DNA of 64,000 nt from Amphimedon queenslandica (lineage: Eukaryota; Porifera; Demospongiae; Haplosclerida; Niphatidae). Under the pieces are notes generated by a model, which was given only the letters and a program-made list of their open reading frames with translations, searched no databases and had not been told where the DNA came from. The DNA lies in the NCBI RefSeq assembly GCF_000090795.2, contig NW_003546597.1, positions 10,557-74,556 on the forward strand. The letters are read 5' to 3'. Shown here in pieces: positions 1 to 10,467 of this stretch (within the stretch, counting starts at the first letter, position 1; each line of letters opens with the position of its first letter). A program made the translations under genes and the position numbers.

Positions 1-5
1 CTTTT

Positions 6-3000
6 TTATTTTTTATTTTTGCTGCTAAGAAATGAACCCCTGGGCATTTAATCGGTAAAATATGGTACTCTGGGACTAGCTCGATTGCTTAGAATCTAGA
101 AATACATGTAATTACAAGTATTTTAAAAAACACTATGTAATATTGTGCAATTTATCATATTTATCAACCGTTTTCCATTCTTCCTATCTAATTAATATCA
201 ATGACATTAAAAATACAAAAATTTACTTACATCTTTTTATTATTGTCATCACTTAAGACTCTGAAAACAAACCCCTTATATAATGATTGTAGAGCACACT
301 TTTCCAATTCCAATTTCATCATCATTGATTCATGATTCTTTAAAGAAGGTATCATTACATTATCAAGTTCCCAAATGATACTAAGCTCCCATGATGTTGT
401 TTCGGGCACATTTGTTTCCGTATAACTTGTCCAAAAACTTTTTCTTACATCCTGATAACAGCTTATCTTTTCACTGACAAGCTTAATTTGTTCATTGAGT
501 GACCGTATCGTTTCATGAATGGCCCGGAGGTTGCTCAGTAGCTCCTATTGTAAACAGACAAGTGTCTTTTAACACACATCATACATGTATATCACTTACT
601 GGTTCACTAGCTTTAGACATGCTTTGGCCTCCTATACTACCAAATCCACCTAACAATAGAAATAGTACAGTAAACCCAAATAGTTTTCTTCAAGTCTTCA
701 ACCATCTTGTAATGGTGGAAATATTAATGTCCAATAATTCAAACATTTTTTACAACACTTGGGGAACCACAATCATCAACAATCCTATTCACTGCCATCT
801 ACTTTTAACAAATTTAGGTAAAGACAATAATTATTGATGGGTTAACACATGACCACCATAATATATCAACATTATGCAGTATACAAATAAAATCAGCAAG
901 AGAATAAAGAGATAACAAAAATTGGCTTCAGAATCACCCTCTATTTTCAACTTCCATTTTCATGTGCATAATAAGTGAATGGACAGCTTGAGGAAATGCA
1001 TTTGTGTTAACATACATGCAAATGCATTTGCATGTATATTAATTCAAAAGCCAACTATACCACAATCACACTGACTTTGTCAACTTATAATTCAAATAAC
1101 TTTCTTATTTTACATGTGGTTTTTTATTGTTTTTTCCTTAAAAGAGCCAGTATTTTGATATATCATACAACTAGAGCACAGTTGTAGAAAAGGAGAAAAG
1201 TAATCAAAGCAGGCACTTAGAGAACACTCAATGAAATTATTGCTGCCCATGCATGGTGACCGCGCAGGCATATGAAACAAAATTACAACCACCTGTACAC
1301 CACATGGGCTACCAAAACAGGGGATGCCGTATAGCAGGTTTTTTTCGAGGATAACAAATTTCGCAAATTTCACGGATTTTTTTCTGATCCAGGAAATTAA
1401 ATTCCTTGAAAATCAATATAATACGGTACAAGATGGCAGATTAGTGGAAATTCGCGAAAATTAATTCTGCAAACTTCCGGATATGGGTCATTCGCGAAAT
1501 TTATTATCCTCGAAAAAACCAGCTATACGGTATTAGCATGAAAGAAGGTATGGGACAAGATATGATTAAAAGGACACGAAAAGATGAGCATAGCTAAACT
1601 TTTTGACTATTTTTAGCCACATACACCAATGGAAAAAAGAACAATATAAACTAACAAGTAGCTATACATGTACATTGCACATTGGTAAAAACTTTAACAA
1701 AAACTGACCTCGGGCCTTTGCCTCAAGGTCACAATTACAATAATGATGATGATAATAATAATAACAATAATAATACTCAATACCTTTTTTAATTTTCTTG
1801 GCCTGTGGCACATTATGAGTTTCACTCTTATCACTGTCACTCTCTGATTCCTCTTGCTTCCTTTTAGTACCGGCTTTAGCTGGTTCCTTTGTCTCTTCCT
1901 AAAAATACACATAATACTAAAGAGCCCATCATTAACCATTCAACTTTGTTGAAAGCAAGTTTGTAGTTACATGATAACGTGTCAGAATCAATTGAGCCAC
2001 AGACTTGACAACATTATCAAGTATCAACGTTGCTTTCGAGTTGAACAGTGGTGTTAGCATCAGAGCAACTTTGAATTATTTACAATTTAATTTTAAACCT
2101 CTTACACTGTCATCATCAGAAGAGGAGTCATCAGATGAATCACTGTCTTTAGCATCATTAGTAGGTTTAGCAACCAGTTTAGGAGGAGTTGCATCTTCAC
2201 TATCAGTTTCATCACTACTACTACTGCTGTCATCCTTCTTCTGTTTAAGACAGAATTAATAAAGTTATGTAACACAATGTTTTCAGAAGTGGTTTAGACA
2301 TGCAAGTTAAAAATGCCATTACATCTACATTTTGGTATACATGATAAGGCAATAACAAGATTTTTAAAAAGCAGTAAAAAAAAGCAGATTTACAATACAT
2401 CTGTATAGGCCAGCTCAAACAAAAATATTGCTTGACCTTCTAAAGCATGTAAGGCAATAGAGTTAAACCAAAAATGTCAACCCACCTTGATGAAAAAGCT
2501 CTACATTTGGATTTAATAAACTTTACCTTGGCTGGAGGTGCTTTCTTTCCAATTGTAACAATCTCCATGTCTTTGTAATCAGAGCTACTTCTTGAGGTAT
2601 CCTCTTCCGCTTCGGTTGCTTGTTTCTTGCTAGCCTTCTTTGAAGACTGTACTACATGTAACTTCTTTGGCCTTTTCTTCTAAATATGATAATAAAACAG
2701 TTAAATAGACTTAATATTCAGATATAATTATGACAATCCCTAATAAGAAGGTACATGTACATGAGCGTTATTCTAAAATCCTATGGGAAACCCTCAACTA
2801 TGTGTAAATCCTTACTGGCTTCTTAAATTTCTTGTCTTTAACTGCTTGCTCTTTCACGCGCTAAAAAAACAAATTCAAAATATTGGTTACAGACTACAAT
2901 TAAAAGTTATGACAAAAATAACAGGTTAACATGCTTTTAGTCAATTAAAGCATGGGTAAATTACCTAGCTGTGACATTTACTTATATTATATTACTGTAT

Positions 3001-5069
3001 ATACCTCTGACATTTCAATTGTTATAGATAGCTTGATTCAAGTTGATTGGTATCAGTAAAACTTATTAAATACTATTTTGTATGCTGCATTTACATGTAC
3101 ATCTGAAACATAACTATTCATATAACAAAAATTATACACTATAAGATTTTATTTTAGAGCTGCTACTAAAATTAAAATTACTGCAGTCTTGAGCATGAGT
3201 GAAACTTAATGTTGAAGGTTTTAGTTCAAAACTAATACTAGAACAAAATTAAATTAAAAGTACTCAAACTAGAACTAAATTCAGTGTATTTATAATCAAA
3301 TAACTAGAACTAAAACTGTCGTATTCATTGTCAGAGAACTAGAACTAATTATTGTATTTCTTGTCACAGAACTAGGGCTAAAACTAAACTAGTGTACTTT
3401 TAGTAAAAAATACTAGAACTAGAACAAAAATACAATTCTGTACTAGAATAAAACTAGCCCCTAGGTCGCAGTTATACAAGTTAAATTTGATCCAAAGCAA
3501 ATGGCACACTCAAATTACACACATGTACCATTACAGATGGATTATGTATTATACATGTATTTTACGTTTTCAATTTTAATACATATAATTCTGTGGATAG
3601 CCACTCATGGACCAATTTTAACTGTGATTATAAATTGACACAAAATAACGAGTGACACTGCAATTTTGTGGGCAACGGGCATGCAGATAAATTTCAGTAA
3701 CACAATAGGTTCAACATTACTATGTATACTACTGCTACTACTACTTTCATCCTTTCCTTCTTTTGTTTAAGAGAGCAAGACTACGATACAGTGTACCGTA
3801 TCGCTGGCTGCAAAAACAAAATTGTGCAAATTTTTATGGATATACATGTATGTTTAAATGCAATGACAAAATTATGATACTAAATTAATAATAAGTGAAT
3901 AGGATTTTAAAAACACATTACATTACCTTAGTAGGAACAGCCTTAGTGGGAAGAGCGGCCATCTCTGAAATCTCAATTTCTCCCACTTCTGAAATCCTGC
4001 TAGAGCTTTCCTCCTTGAGTTTAGTCACCTTCTTGCTACCACTCTTCGTACATGTAGATTGAGGTGCTGCCTTCTCTACCTTCTAAAAAATATAACATTA
4101 CATTAGTTTTGCCATTTTTCTTTAACAAAATTATATTTCGCCCGCAATTTACAGAAAGAGTGTGGATATCCCATACATAAGACTAGTATCCTTTTGTAGT
4201 TTGTACATTGGCTAAAACAACCAAAGTCTGCTCCTAGTGGTGCTATAACCTCAAAAGGTAAGATTTATAATTCCCACTTGACTTTCATAATTTTTCAATT
4301 TATTCATTTTATAAGTTATACCATTGTAACTCAAAACTCCATAAAATCATAAAGCAGATCAACTAGAATATCTGGCACCCAAAGGGCTCAAATAGTTTAA
4401 GAGCCCCCTACTTAGCTATAGATGACCCAGAGTGAGAATTGCAAAAGCTATAAATTTCATTAATTTTATTTATAGTTTAGAAAGTTTGTTATGCAAGTCA
4501 ATGGAGGTACAAAGAAAATGCCTCACTTACATGTACCTGCTGTAGCTTCATTAAAAGCTGAAAAGTGCTTGTTATAAAAAAATAAGCTGCCTTTAAGCTT
4601 CTCTTAATTACAAAAGATTTGGTCTAATCCACTCCAGAATTCGTAATAAAGGATTTTTTTTATGTAGGCCCATTTGTTCTCCATTGCAAGTTGCCAACCA
4701 AAATGGCAGCCAGAATTTGTATCATCCTAAACTACGCCTTACAACCGTAAGTCTTCCCACGCAAGTAATTCTCAATCTATGTGGTCCGATGGGTGGTCTA
4801 TTGTTTGGTATAGGGTTTAGTTTTTTATTACTCTAGGTGATGGTAAAAGCCATGTCATTAATACCTTACTTGCCTTCTTTTTCTTTTTATCTGCTTTAAG
4901 TACTTCTGGTACTACTACTTCACCACCGTCCTTGGTCTTCTTGGATTTCTCTGACTTCTTCATTTTCGCCACATCATTCAATACCTGTTTATAGCAAAAA
5001 AAAAGATATGGGCAGTATACTAAAATCGGGCTAAATTACTTTCTTGCTCTTCTTATCTGAACCCATCAT
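6..5069 (-). CDS. Lys/Ser-rich nuclear protein, possibly LEDGF/HDGFL2-like
   Basis: I join ten minus-strand exons: 5069-5040, 4984-4865, 4082-3927, 2860-2816, 2679-2527, 2240-2106, 1898-1784, 649-600, 544-231 and 24-6. All have GT-AG borders and phases agree throughout, giving about 378 residues. The first six exons are all phase 0 and encode basic KKxKK stretches alternating with acidic serine runs (SSSSSDE, SDSSDD), as in nucleolar or chromatin-tethered proteins. Residues ~255-370 change character to an amphipathic helical segment with NLRAIHETIRSLN, IIWELDNVMIPSLKNHES and LYKGFVFRVLSD. This faintly matches the integrase-binding domain of LEDGF/HDGFL2 (RLQxIHxEIK, LDEL, KHTEM, LYNKFK). There is no PWWP domain, which full-length HDGF-family proteins carry. 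Nopp140 or nucleolin are alternatives, but no SRP40 or RRM domain is visible. The last tiny exon (ISKNKK then stop) is the least certain. The gene model is fairly safe; the family name is tentative. Confidence 0.6.
1327..1530. mobile_element. MITE, TACCGTATAGC family (copy 1)
   Basis: The left end CCGTATAGCAGGTTTTTT is the inverted complement of the right end AAAAAACCAGCTATACGG. The interior arms (TCGAGGATAA / TTATCCTCGA, and CGCAAATT / AATTCGCG) continue the fold-back. It has no coding capacity and sits in an intron of the Lys/Ser-rich gene. Related copies are at 12168-12374, 14357-14532, 19891-20099 and 36012-36223. Confidence 0.8.
3220..3465. repeat. Degenerate AACTAGAACTAAA minisatellite
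   Basis: This is a run of imperfect copies of an (A)ACTAGAACTAAAA-like unit with interspersed spacer, inside the longest intron (2861-3926) of the Lys/Ser-rich gene. There is no open reading frame across it. The rest of the intron shows only A+T-rich sequence. Confidence 0.6.
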
Positions 5070-5094
5070 TACCCAATGTGAGACCTCGTGTGAG

Positions 5095-5475
5095 TGGAAT
5101 GGGACGGGACAGGACAGCTCCGCGGATCACTCCCTTAAGCATTTACGGGCCAGCTCACAAAATTACTTTAAATAATTAATTTTATACATGTTGCAGAATA
5201 TTTTTGAGCTCATTCTAATAATTTTTATAAAATTATTTTATCTACTCTAAAATTTTCCCGATACATCAGTGTACATGTCCTATGTTGCATGGAAAGTTTG
5301 AGCTCATTTTACGGGATGGGAAGGGACAGGACAGCTCCGTGGATCACTCACTAATTTAAGCATAGATACCAGCTCACAAAATAATATGTTGTTGTAATAT
5401 GTTGCATAATATTTTGAGCTCATTCTAATCACAATTGAATTTTTATAAAATTATTTTTAAAGGCACTCTAAAGCC
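5095..5475. repeat. Tandem duplication of a ~217-bp unit
   Basis: GGGACAGGACAGCTCCG-GGATCACTC begins near 5104 and recurs near 5321. Both copies are followed by a matching CCAGCTCACAAAAT...GAGCTCATTCTAAT...TTTTTATAAAATTATTTT sequence. It lies just upstream of the Lys/Ser-rich gene's start codon, so it could fall in its promoter. No coding potential was seen. Confidence 0.65.
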
Positions 5476-5487
5476 CTCCATACACCA

Positions 5488-5545
5488 GGCATCATTATGC
5501 TAGCAACATTTGCGGTTACTTTGATCTTTTGAGCAACTTGTTGCA
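5488..5545. repeat. Copy of the ACACTAGGCAACATG fold-back element
   Basis: ACACCAGGCA, GGTTACTTTGATCTTTTGAG and CAACTTGTTGC match, in order, the reverse complement of the hairpin at 42368-42458. It is probably a decayed copy of the same short element. The remaining spacer up to 7199 holds the two hairpins and gene relics listed separately, and otherwise A+T-rich DNA. Confidence 0.5.
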
Positions 5546-5592
5546 AAAATAGAACTGATTTCTATTGCACAATTGTCATTGCACAATTACTC

Positions 5593-5679
5593 AATTGTCC
5601 ATATGCTGGTGGTAGCAATCTGCAAAGTTTTATAGGAAATGATTGTTTCTGTGAATTGGCTAACCCTACATGTAGATAG
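5593..5679 (+). pseudogene. Relic of a fibrinogen-like gene
   Basis: The translation NCPYAGGSNLQSFIGNDCFC continues with ELANPT and then runs into a stop. It closely matches the NCPCAGGNSSQNFIGNDYFC segment of the intact plus-strand gene at 9019-10065, and the DNA is also clearly similar (compare 9770-9843). Similarity begins and ends abruptly, so only a fragment of one paralogue survives here. This shows the family once had at least a third member in this locus. Confidence 0.75.
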
Positions 5680-6354
5680 TATGTAGATAGTTCGAATGCA
5701 TAAAGAAACTTGTTGTTCATTCCTTTATTATAAAGCAATTAAGAATAGATTATGCTTTTTTAAATTTCTTTTACACCTTCATTGACTTATGTATGCTTCT
5801 TTTTTTAAATGTCATAGTGTCTATTTTCAATGAATTTTTCATTGAACATATTCAGAGGGCATCAGGAGGAGGCGAGTGAGTACTATAATATTAAATTTTA
5901 GGGTGATCAAAACCCAAAAAGTTTTGATTATTGAGCTGATTGCTATGATTCATGATTGAATATTGTGCTGCAACAAGACATCTATTTTATAGACATGCAT
6001 ATAATAGATTCAGTATACCAGCAGGTCCAATTCCAAATTCAGTTTACTCAATATTGATTTCATATTCAGATATATCCTTATGATATAACACACTCACAGG
6101 TACATGCTTTTAAATGATTCATTTCTCAGACTTTGTGGAAGTATCAAAAAAATACAATGAAAACTCATAAGCAATTTTGATGAAAATAATACATGTACAT
6201 TGTCCATCCATGTAGTACTATAATCAAAAGAATAATAATTAAAGACAGCACAAAATTACTAAAAATCCCACAATTTTTTTTACATTTTAGAGTTGAGCCT
6301 TCACTTTAGCAGCTTTAGGAGTGTATCCAATATGAAGGAGTCCATCTTTAAAGA

Positions 6355-6448
6355 CACTCAATGCTTTATTGATATGCCATTTAGTTAAATTATAACCCAT
6401 TTAATGGGTTATAATGCAACTGAATGGCATACCAATAAAGCATTGAGT
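6355..6448. repeat. Long hairpin (inverted repeat) I
   Basis: CACTCAATGCTTTATTGATA at the left is complementary to the right arm TACCAATAAAGCATTGAGTG. The arms continue through ATGCCATT / GAATGGCAT and TTATAACCCATT / AATGGGTTATAA to almost no loop. The stem is about 40 bp. No coding potential. Confidence 0.85.
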
Positions 6449-6456
6449 GACTTCAA

Positions 6457-6590
6457 GAAATGATAGAGCGGATTCTTAAATGAAATAACATTTTTATTAC
6501 TAATTGTTGTGTATTGAATTGATATAATACCGATAAGCAACAATTAGTAATAAAAATATTATTTTATTCAAGAATCCTCTCAATCATTTT
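6457..6590. repeat. Long hairpin (inverted repeat) II
   Basis: AAATGATAGAGCGGATTCTT at the left pairs with AAGAATCCTCTCAATCATTT at the right. The inner arms AACATTTTTATTACTAATTG and CAATTAGTAATAAAAATATT also pair. It follows hairpin I directly, with only about 10 bp between them, so the two may form one composite fold-back element. Confidence 0.85.
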
Positions 6591-6910
6591 TTACTTTGCC
6601 TACTAGAGGAGGTAGAGCAGCACCAAACTCAACTTTATGCTTATAAAATTGAACATAACATGTAACTTGTCAGATATCCACAAACATTAGTTATCAGAAT
6701 TATTGTAAAGTTAATTTATCGACAGAGGTCTATCTGAAATATTATGGATTTTAAGTCAAATTATACTCTAGACTTTAGCATGCTACAATAATTATACATT
6801 TGAATAGAAAGCATGAATTGCATTTCCCTCAAGGTAGAAGGTACGTACATCTACTTGATGTATATCTCATATGTATATGAATAGGCACATTTTCATCTGT
6901 GTTTCTCTCT

Positions 6911-6952
6911 GCATGTACCACACACTCTCAAATAATCAGTGGATGATGGGTG
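6911..6952 (-). pseudogene. Possible relic of the fibrinogen-like C-terminus
   Basis: CACACTCTCAAATAATCAGT then GGATGATG resembles the strand complementary to the DYLELRVCS codons of the gene at 7200-8681 (its 7243-7290 region). The match is short, so this is a weak call. It fits the better relic at 5593-5679. Confidence 0.35.
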
Positions 6953-7199
6953 GTGTCTTCACTGTTTTGTTAAATTAAGGTGCTATGATTAAATTCACAA
7001 TTTGTTGCTACTATATTTAGACTTTTGCTTCAATAATTATATTTATTGCTCTGTGTTGATCACTATCTTTTACATACATTGTAAACAATCCAACTGTATA
7101 GACTATATTTTATAAATCAGCATACAAAAGCTACTGGCATTAAACAGCATTTAACACTACATTAGCTAATATATTATAGCAGCATTCAGCAGTTCAGTT

Positions 7200-8681
7200 T
7201 TACTTAACATAAAGTTCATATGAGCCAACAGGTGAATCTTCATTAGTCCATCCTTCATCACTGCACACTCTCAGCTCAAGATAATCAGTCGACGATGCAT
7301 TTCCAAAGTCTCTATGAAACCATGGAAGGTTGGGATTAGTGCAACAAGGAGCTTCGAGTGAGGGACAGTCCTGACCATCCCAAAGAGGATCGTTATAATA
7401 GAGGCTTGCTGTCCAAGTGTTGGCTGGATTCCCTGACTCACAGTAATAGTGAGAACCTACAAAGCTTTGTATTTGACCAGCCTGCCATGAGTTGGTATTA
7501 CAGGGGCAGTTTGAAATGTCATTTATTATAGAGTAAGGGCCAGACATTAAAGACCAGACATGTTGACGAGGAGACCCACGAGTGATACTGACACCTTCAA
7601 GATAGTAGGAATCAAGATTGTTGTGTTGGCCATTAGTGTGAGGCAATATTGCATCAGTCGATCCATACTGATATCCTATTACTTTGCCACAAATCTGAGT
7701 ATAACTTATTCCATTAGTTGGGAATGTAATTGAAGTACAGCTTGGAGAAGTGCTTAGCCTTCCACAAGCTCTAACTCCTCCTGATTGATACAGTCTAAAT
7801 CCAGGAGGACAGTTCTGAGTAGCATCAGTCATATCCAGATATGCTAGTCTTGTCCATCCTCCTCCTGAACCACACAACTCTTCCATATTACAGTAAACAT
7901 TCCGACTATTAATATGATAATAACCGGAAGGACTGCTTGGTAGAGTTGCTTTGATATCTTGACAAGAGACAGGCAAAACGGAATTAAGCAACGAGGACAC
8001 ATTTTGTAGAGCAAGCAATTCTTGAACTATCACTAGTATATCATCTACCACTCCAGCAGTAGAGCTACCAGTGTCTTGTATACTAGAAAGAGTGCTGACT
8101 ATGTTCATGAGCTTTGTGGCAGAATCTTCCGTTGTCTGGAGTACCTGGAAAAGAGTGCTAGTGACATTTTGAAGGAAAGACATTTGCTCATTAGTTGAAC
8201 TTCTTATGTCGTCAACTTTCCAAGCAGTGTCCTGAAGCAGCTGTGTAACAAGGCTTGAAAAATTATCACTAGAGGCTTTGTTTGTTAACGTGTAATTTTC
8301 AACTTTGTTGGATGTTTCTCGTGTTACATTAAGTATGGTTTCTATCTGCTGGATTATATCATGGCTCAAATTGCAAGCAGTACATCCATCTCCACCTACT
8401 CCAAGACCTCCTCCGGGTGTCCCTCCTGAAAGACCATTCGAGTTCTCACATACCTGCAGTGCATTCAACTGTGTTAATGTAACAATTGTTACAATAACTA
8501 AGATGATTAAGATGAACATTATTACCACTATAACTCCAACTATTGCTGTTGTGGGTATTTTGGATGCAGGTGGCTGCTGGACTTGCAGTTTAATGGGCTG
8601 AGACGGGAAAGAGCCTTTGTTGGCATCATATTCTTGTAGTTCAGTAACTTCATAGAGGTTCTTTGTTTCATCAGCATCCAT
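7200..8681 (-). CDS. Type II membrane protein with fibrinogen-like domain (A)
   Basis: This is an intronless 493-residue ORF. A ~45-residue cytoplasmic tail (MDADETKNLYEVTELQ...) precedes one hydrophobic segment (~46-72, VGVIVVIMFILIILVIVTIV), so the C-terminus should be extracellular. A Gly-rich hinge follows, then a stalk (~105-235) of N-glycosylation sequons and heptad-like hydrophobic spacing that may trimerise. The last ~250 residues form a cysteine-rich domain beginning SCQDI...SPSGYYHI...YCNMEELCGSGGGWTRLAYL. That opening matches the start of fibrinogen/intelectin domains (DC-I, G-Y, C-M, GGGWT). The C-terminal half (DPLWDGQDCP, CCTNPNLPWF, TDYLELRVCS, YELYVK) is unlike canonical FReDs and belongs to a family I associate with sponges and cnidarians. 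A lectin-like surface receptor role is inferred. It pairs head-to-head with paralogue B. Confidence 0.85.
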   Translation of the reverse strand: MDADETKNLYEVTELQEYDANKGSFPSQPIKLQVQQPPASKIPTTAIVGVIVVIMFILIILVIVTIVTLTQLNALQVCENSNGLSGGTPGGGLGVGGDGCTACNLSHDIIQQIETILNVTRETSNKVENYTLTNKASSDNFSSLVTQLLQDTAWKVDDIRSSTNEQMSFLQNVTSTLFQVLQTTEDSATKLMNIVSTLSSIQDTGSSTAGVVDDILVIVQELLALQNVSSLLNSVLPVSCQDIKATLPSSPSGYYHINSRNVYCNMEELCGSGGGWTRLAYLDMTDATQNCPPGFRLYQSGGVRACGRLSTSPSCTSITFPTNGISYTQICGKVIGYQYGSTDAILPHTNGQHNNLDSYYLEGVSITRGSPRQHVWSLMSGPYSIINDISNCPCNTNSWQAGQIQSFVGSHYYCESGNPANTWTASLYYNDPLWDGQDCPSLEAPCCTNPNLPWFHRDFGNASSTDYLELRVCSDEGWTNEDSPVGSYELYVK

Positions 8682-9018
8682 TGAGGGACAGGAAGGTTTT
8701 GATCCAACCTTACAAAGGATTAGGGTGTGGCATATGATATCTAGAATTCACAAGTTGTTATTCTACTTCATGAATGCCATTGATGTTTCTTTGTCATAAT
8801 GTTTTCTAAACTTATAAAGTAATAAGTCTATATATTTTTCACTATTAATACATAAAACAAAAATAATGATTTGGCAGTTTTTCTGTGTAACTAGTTTCAA
8901 AAGCATCAAGCAGAGTTTATTTTATGATAGATCTAGTGTTTTGATTGTGATAGTGTTTCCATCTATAAAAGCCATCATGCAAGCAAACACTTTCAGATCT
9001 ACACTGAGCCATAAAGAA
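8682..9018. promoter_or_regulatory. Shared divergent promoter region of the fibrinogen-like pair
   Basis: Only 337 bp separate the start codons of the two divergent paralogues. TATATATTTT near 8829-8838 could act as a TATA element for gene B. An in-frame upstream ATG at 8866 would extend gene B by 51 residues. I prefer 9019 because MDKQ there mirrors the MDAD start of gene A. Co-regulation is inferred from spacing only. Confidence 0.4.
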
Positions 9019-10065
9019 ATGGACAAGCAATCTCGTTTTGCAACCAACAGCTCTCAGCAAATAGAAAATGTGTATGAATTACAAAGCTTGGAAAGGATGC
9101 CACCAAGTACTAAATCAAAACAATCAGCGTGGACTGTACTAGTCATTATCCTAACAATATTAATGTGTCTTGCATTGATGCTCTTGATAAGTATACTTTG
9201 CTTGGATCTCATTAGAGGTGAGGATACAAATCAAGTTTCCAGCTCCAATGCTGATACTACTGATGCAACACCTAGCATTAGCAGTACGACATTACTTGGG
9301 TCTTGTAAGGAGATCAAAAAGGAACAACCTGACAGTCCATCTGGTGTGTATCAATTGGTCACTGCTAGTGGTACCAGTTCATATTACACTTACTGTAATA
9401 TGGAGACACTGTGTGGTTCAGGAGGAGGATGGACAAGACTAGCATATCTGGATATGTCTGATCGCTCTCAGAACTGTTCTTCTGGTTTGCAATACTTTTC
9501 ATCTGCAGGACTCCGTACTTGTGGTAAGAAAGATACAATGAGAGCTACTTGTGACTCAGTGAAATTTTCATCAAATGGCATCAGCTATTCTCAAGTTTGT
9601 GGCAGAGTAGTAGGATACCAATATGGTACACCTGATGCTGTTCATCCTAATACACAAAATATTGACTCAGTATATCTTGATGGTGTTAGCATCACTCATG
9701 GAGAATCTCCTCGTCACCACATATGGTCACTGCTAGTTGGGGTACACTCAAATAAAAGCTACTTTGACAATTGTCCATGTGCTGGTGGTAACAGTTCACA
9801 AAATTTCATAGGAAACGATTATTTCTGTGAATCAGCTAACCCCACTGACAGTTGGGATCCAATTTTCTATTCTACTGATCCACTCTGGGATGGTAAAGGA
9901 TGCGATGCTCCTGAAGCTGGTTGTTGCTCTGATTCCAGACTCCCCTGGTTTAACAAGACACTTGATGCTCCCACTACTGACTACCTTGAGATGAGGCTGT
10001 GTGTTGATCAAGGAACACACACTGAAGACATTAAACTAACATTTTATGAACTGTATGTCAAATGA
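9019..10065 (+). CDS. Type II membrane protein with fibrinogen-like domain (B)
   Basis: This intronless gene encodes 348 residues from the ATG at 9019; an in-frame ATG lies upstream at 8866. A cytoplasmic tail containing ENVYELQSLE (compare NLYEVTELQE in gene A) leads to a single transmembrane helix at about residues 45-68. After a short Ser/Thr-rich stretch comes the same cysteine-rich domain: SCKEIKKEQPDSPSGVYQL, CGSGGGWTRLAYLDM, QVCGRVVGYQYG, NCPCAGG, DPLWDGKGCD, TDYLEMRLC, YELYVK. Cysteine positions follow gene A closely, but B lacks A's ~120-residue stalk. It is therefore a short-stalk version arising by inverted duplication. Conserved YxxL-like motifs in both tails might be trafficking or signalling motifs, which is inference. 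Binding partner unknown. Confidence 0.85.
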   Translation: MDKQSRFATNSSQQIENVYELQSLERMPPSTKSKQSAWTVLVIILTILMCLALMLLISILCLDLIRGEDTNQVSSSNADTTDATPSISSTTLLGSCKEIKKEQPDSPSGVYQLVTASGTSSYYTYCNMETLCGSGGGWTRLAYLDMSDRSQNCSSGLQYFSSAGLRTCGKKDTMRATCDSVKFSSNGISYSQVCGRVVGYQYGTPDAVHPNTQNIDSVYLDGVSITHGESPRHHIWSLLVGVHSNKSYFDNCPCAGGNSSQNFIGNDYFCESANPTDSWDPIFYSTDPLWDGKGCDAPEAGCCSDSRLPWFNKTLDAPTTDYLEMRLCVDQGTHTEDIKLTFYELYVK

Positions 10066-10467
10066 ATGCTACCTTGCATGAATGCATGCAGTTGAGCCAT
10101 TAGGGCTAGTAGCATATTTTGCATATTACATAGCAATAGATATTTTTATTTTTAGATTTAGAGAGAGTGTGCATTTATATAATGCATTGTCTTCAAAAAT
10201 TGACATGTACAATTGCAGCGAGCTAAGCAGACTAATTTCATCAGCAGGAAGCTCAATGCATTAGACTTTAGGCTTTGTCTAACTAGAATAGATTAATCAT
10301 TAATGCAATGTTATCCAAGATTGCAAGATGATTGCAAACAATGCACAAACTATAATTAATACTTTAATTACAATTTTACTAGATCTAGTCTACCCAATAT
10401 TCGAACACTCCCGTATACTCTTATTAACATTCAATTAATTAAAGCACAAAAGCAGTAATTAAAAATC

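Noticed and set aside
499-837. 112-codon plus-strand ORF
   Set aside because: It lies antisense across exons 600-649 and 231-544 of the minus-strand gene and has no recognisable motif.
2005-2259. Ser/Leu-rich plus-strand ORF
   Set aside because: It is the antisense reading of the acidic serine exon (2240-2106) of the minus-strand gene.
8866-9018. N-terminal extension of fibrinogen-like gene B from the ATG at 8866
   Set aside because: The extension would place a hydrophobic stretch (SVLIVIVFPSI) before the tail, and it is absent from paralogue A. The ATG at 9019 mirrors the start of A better.
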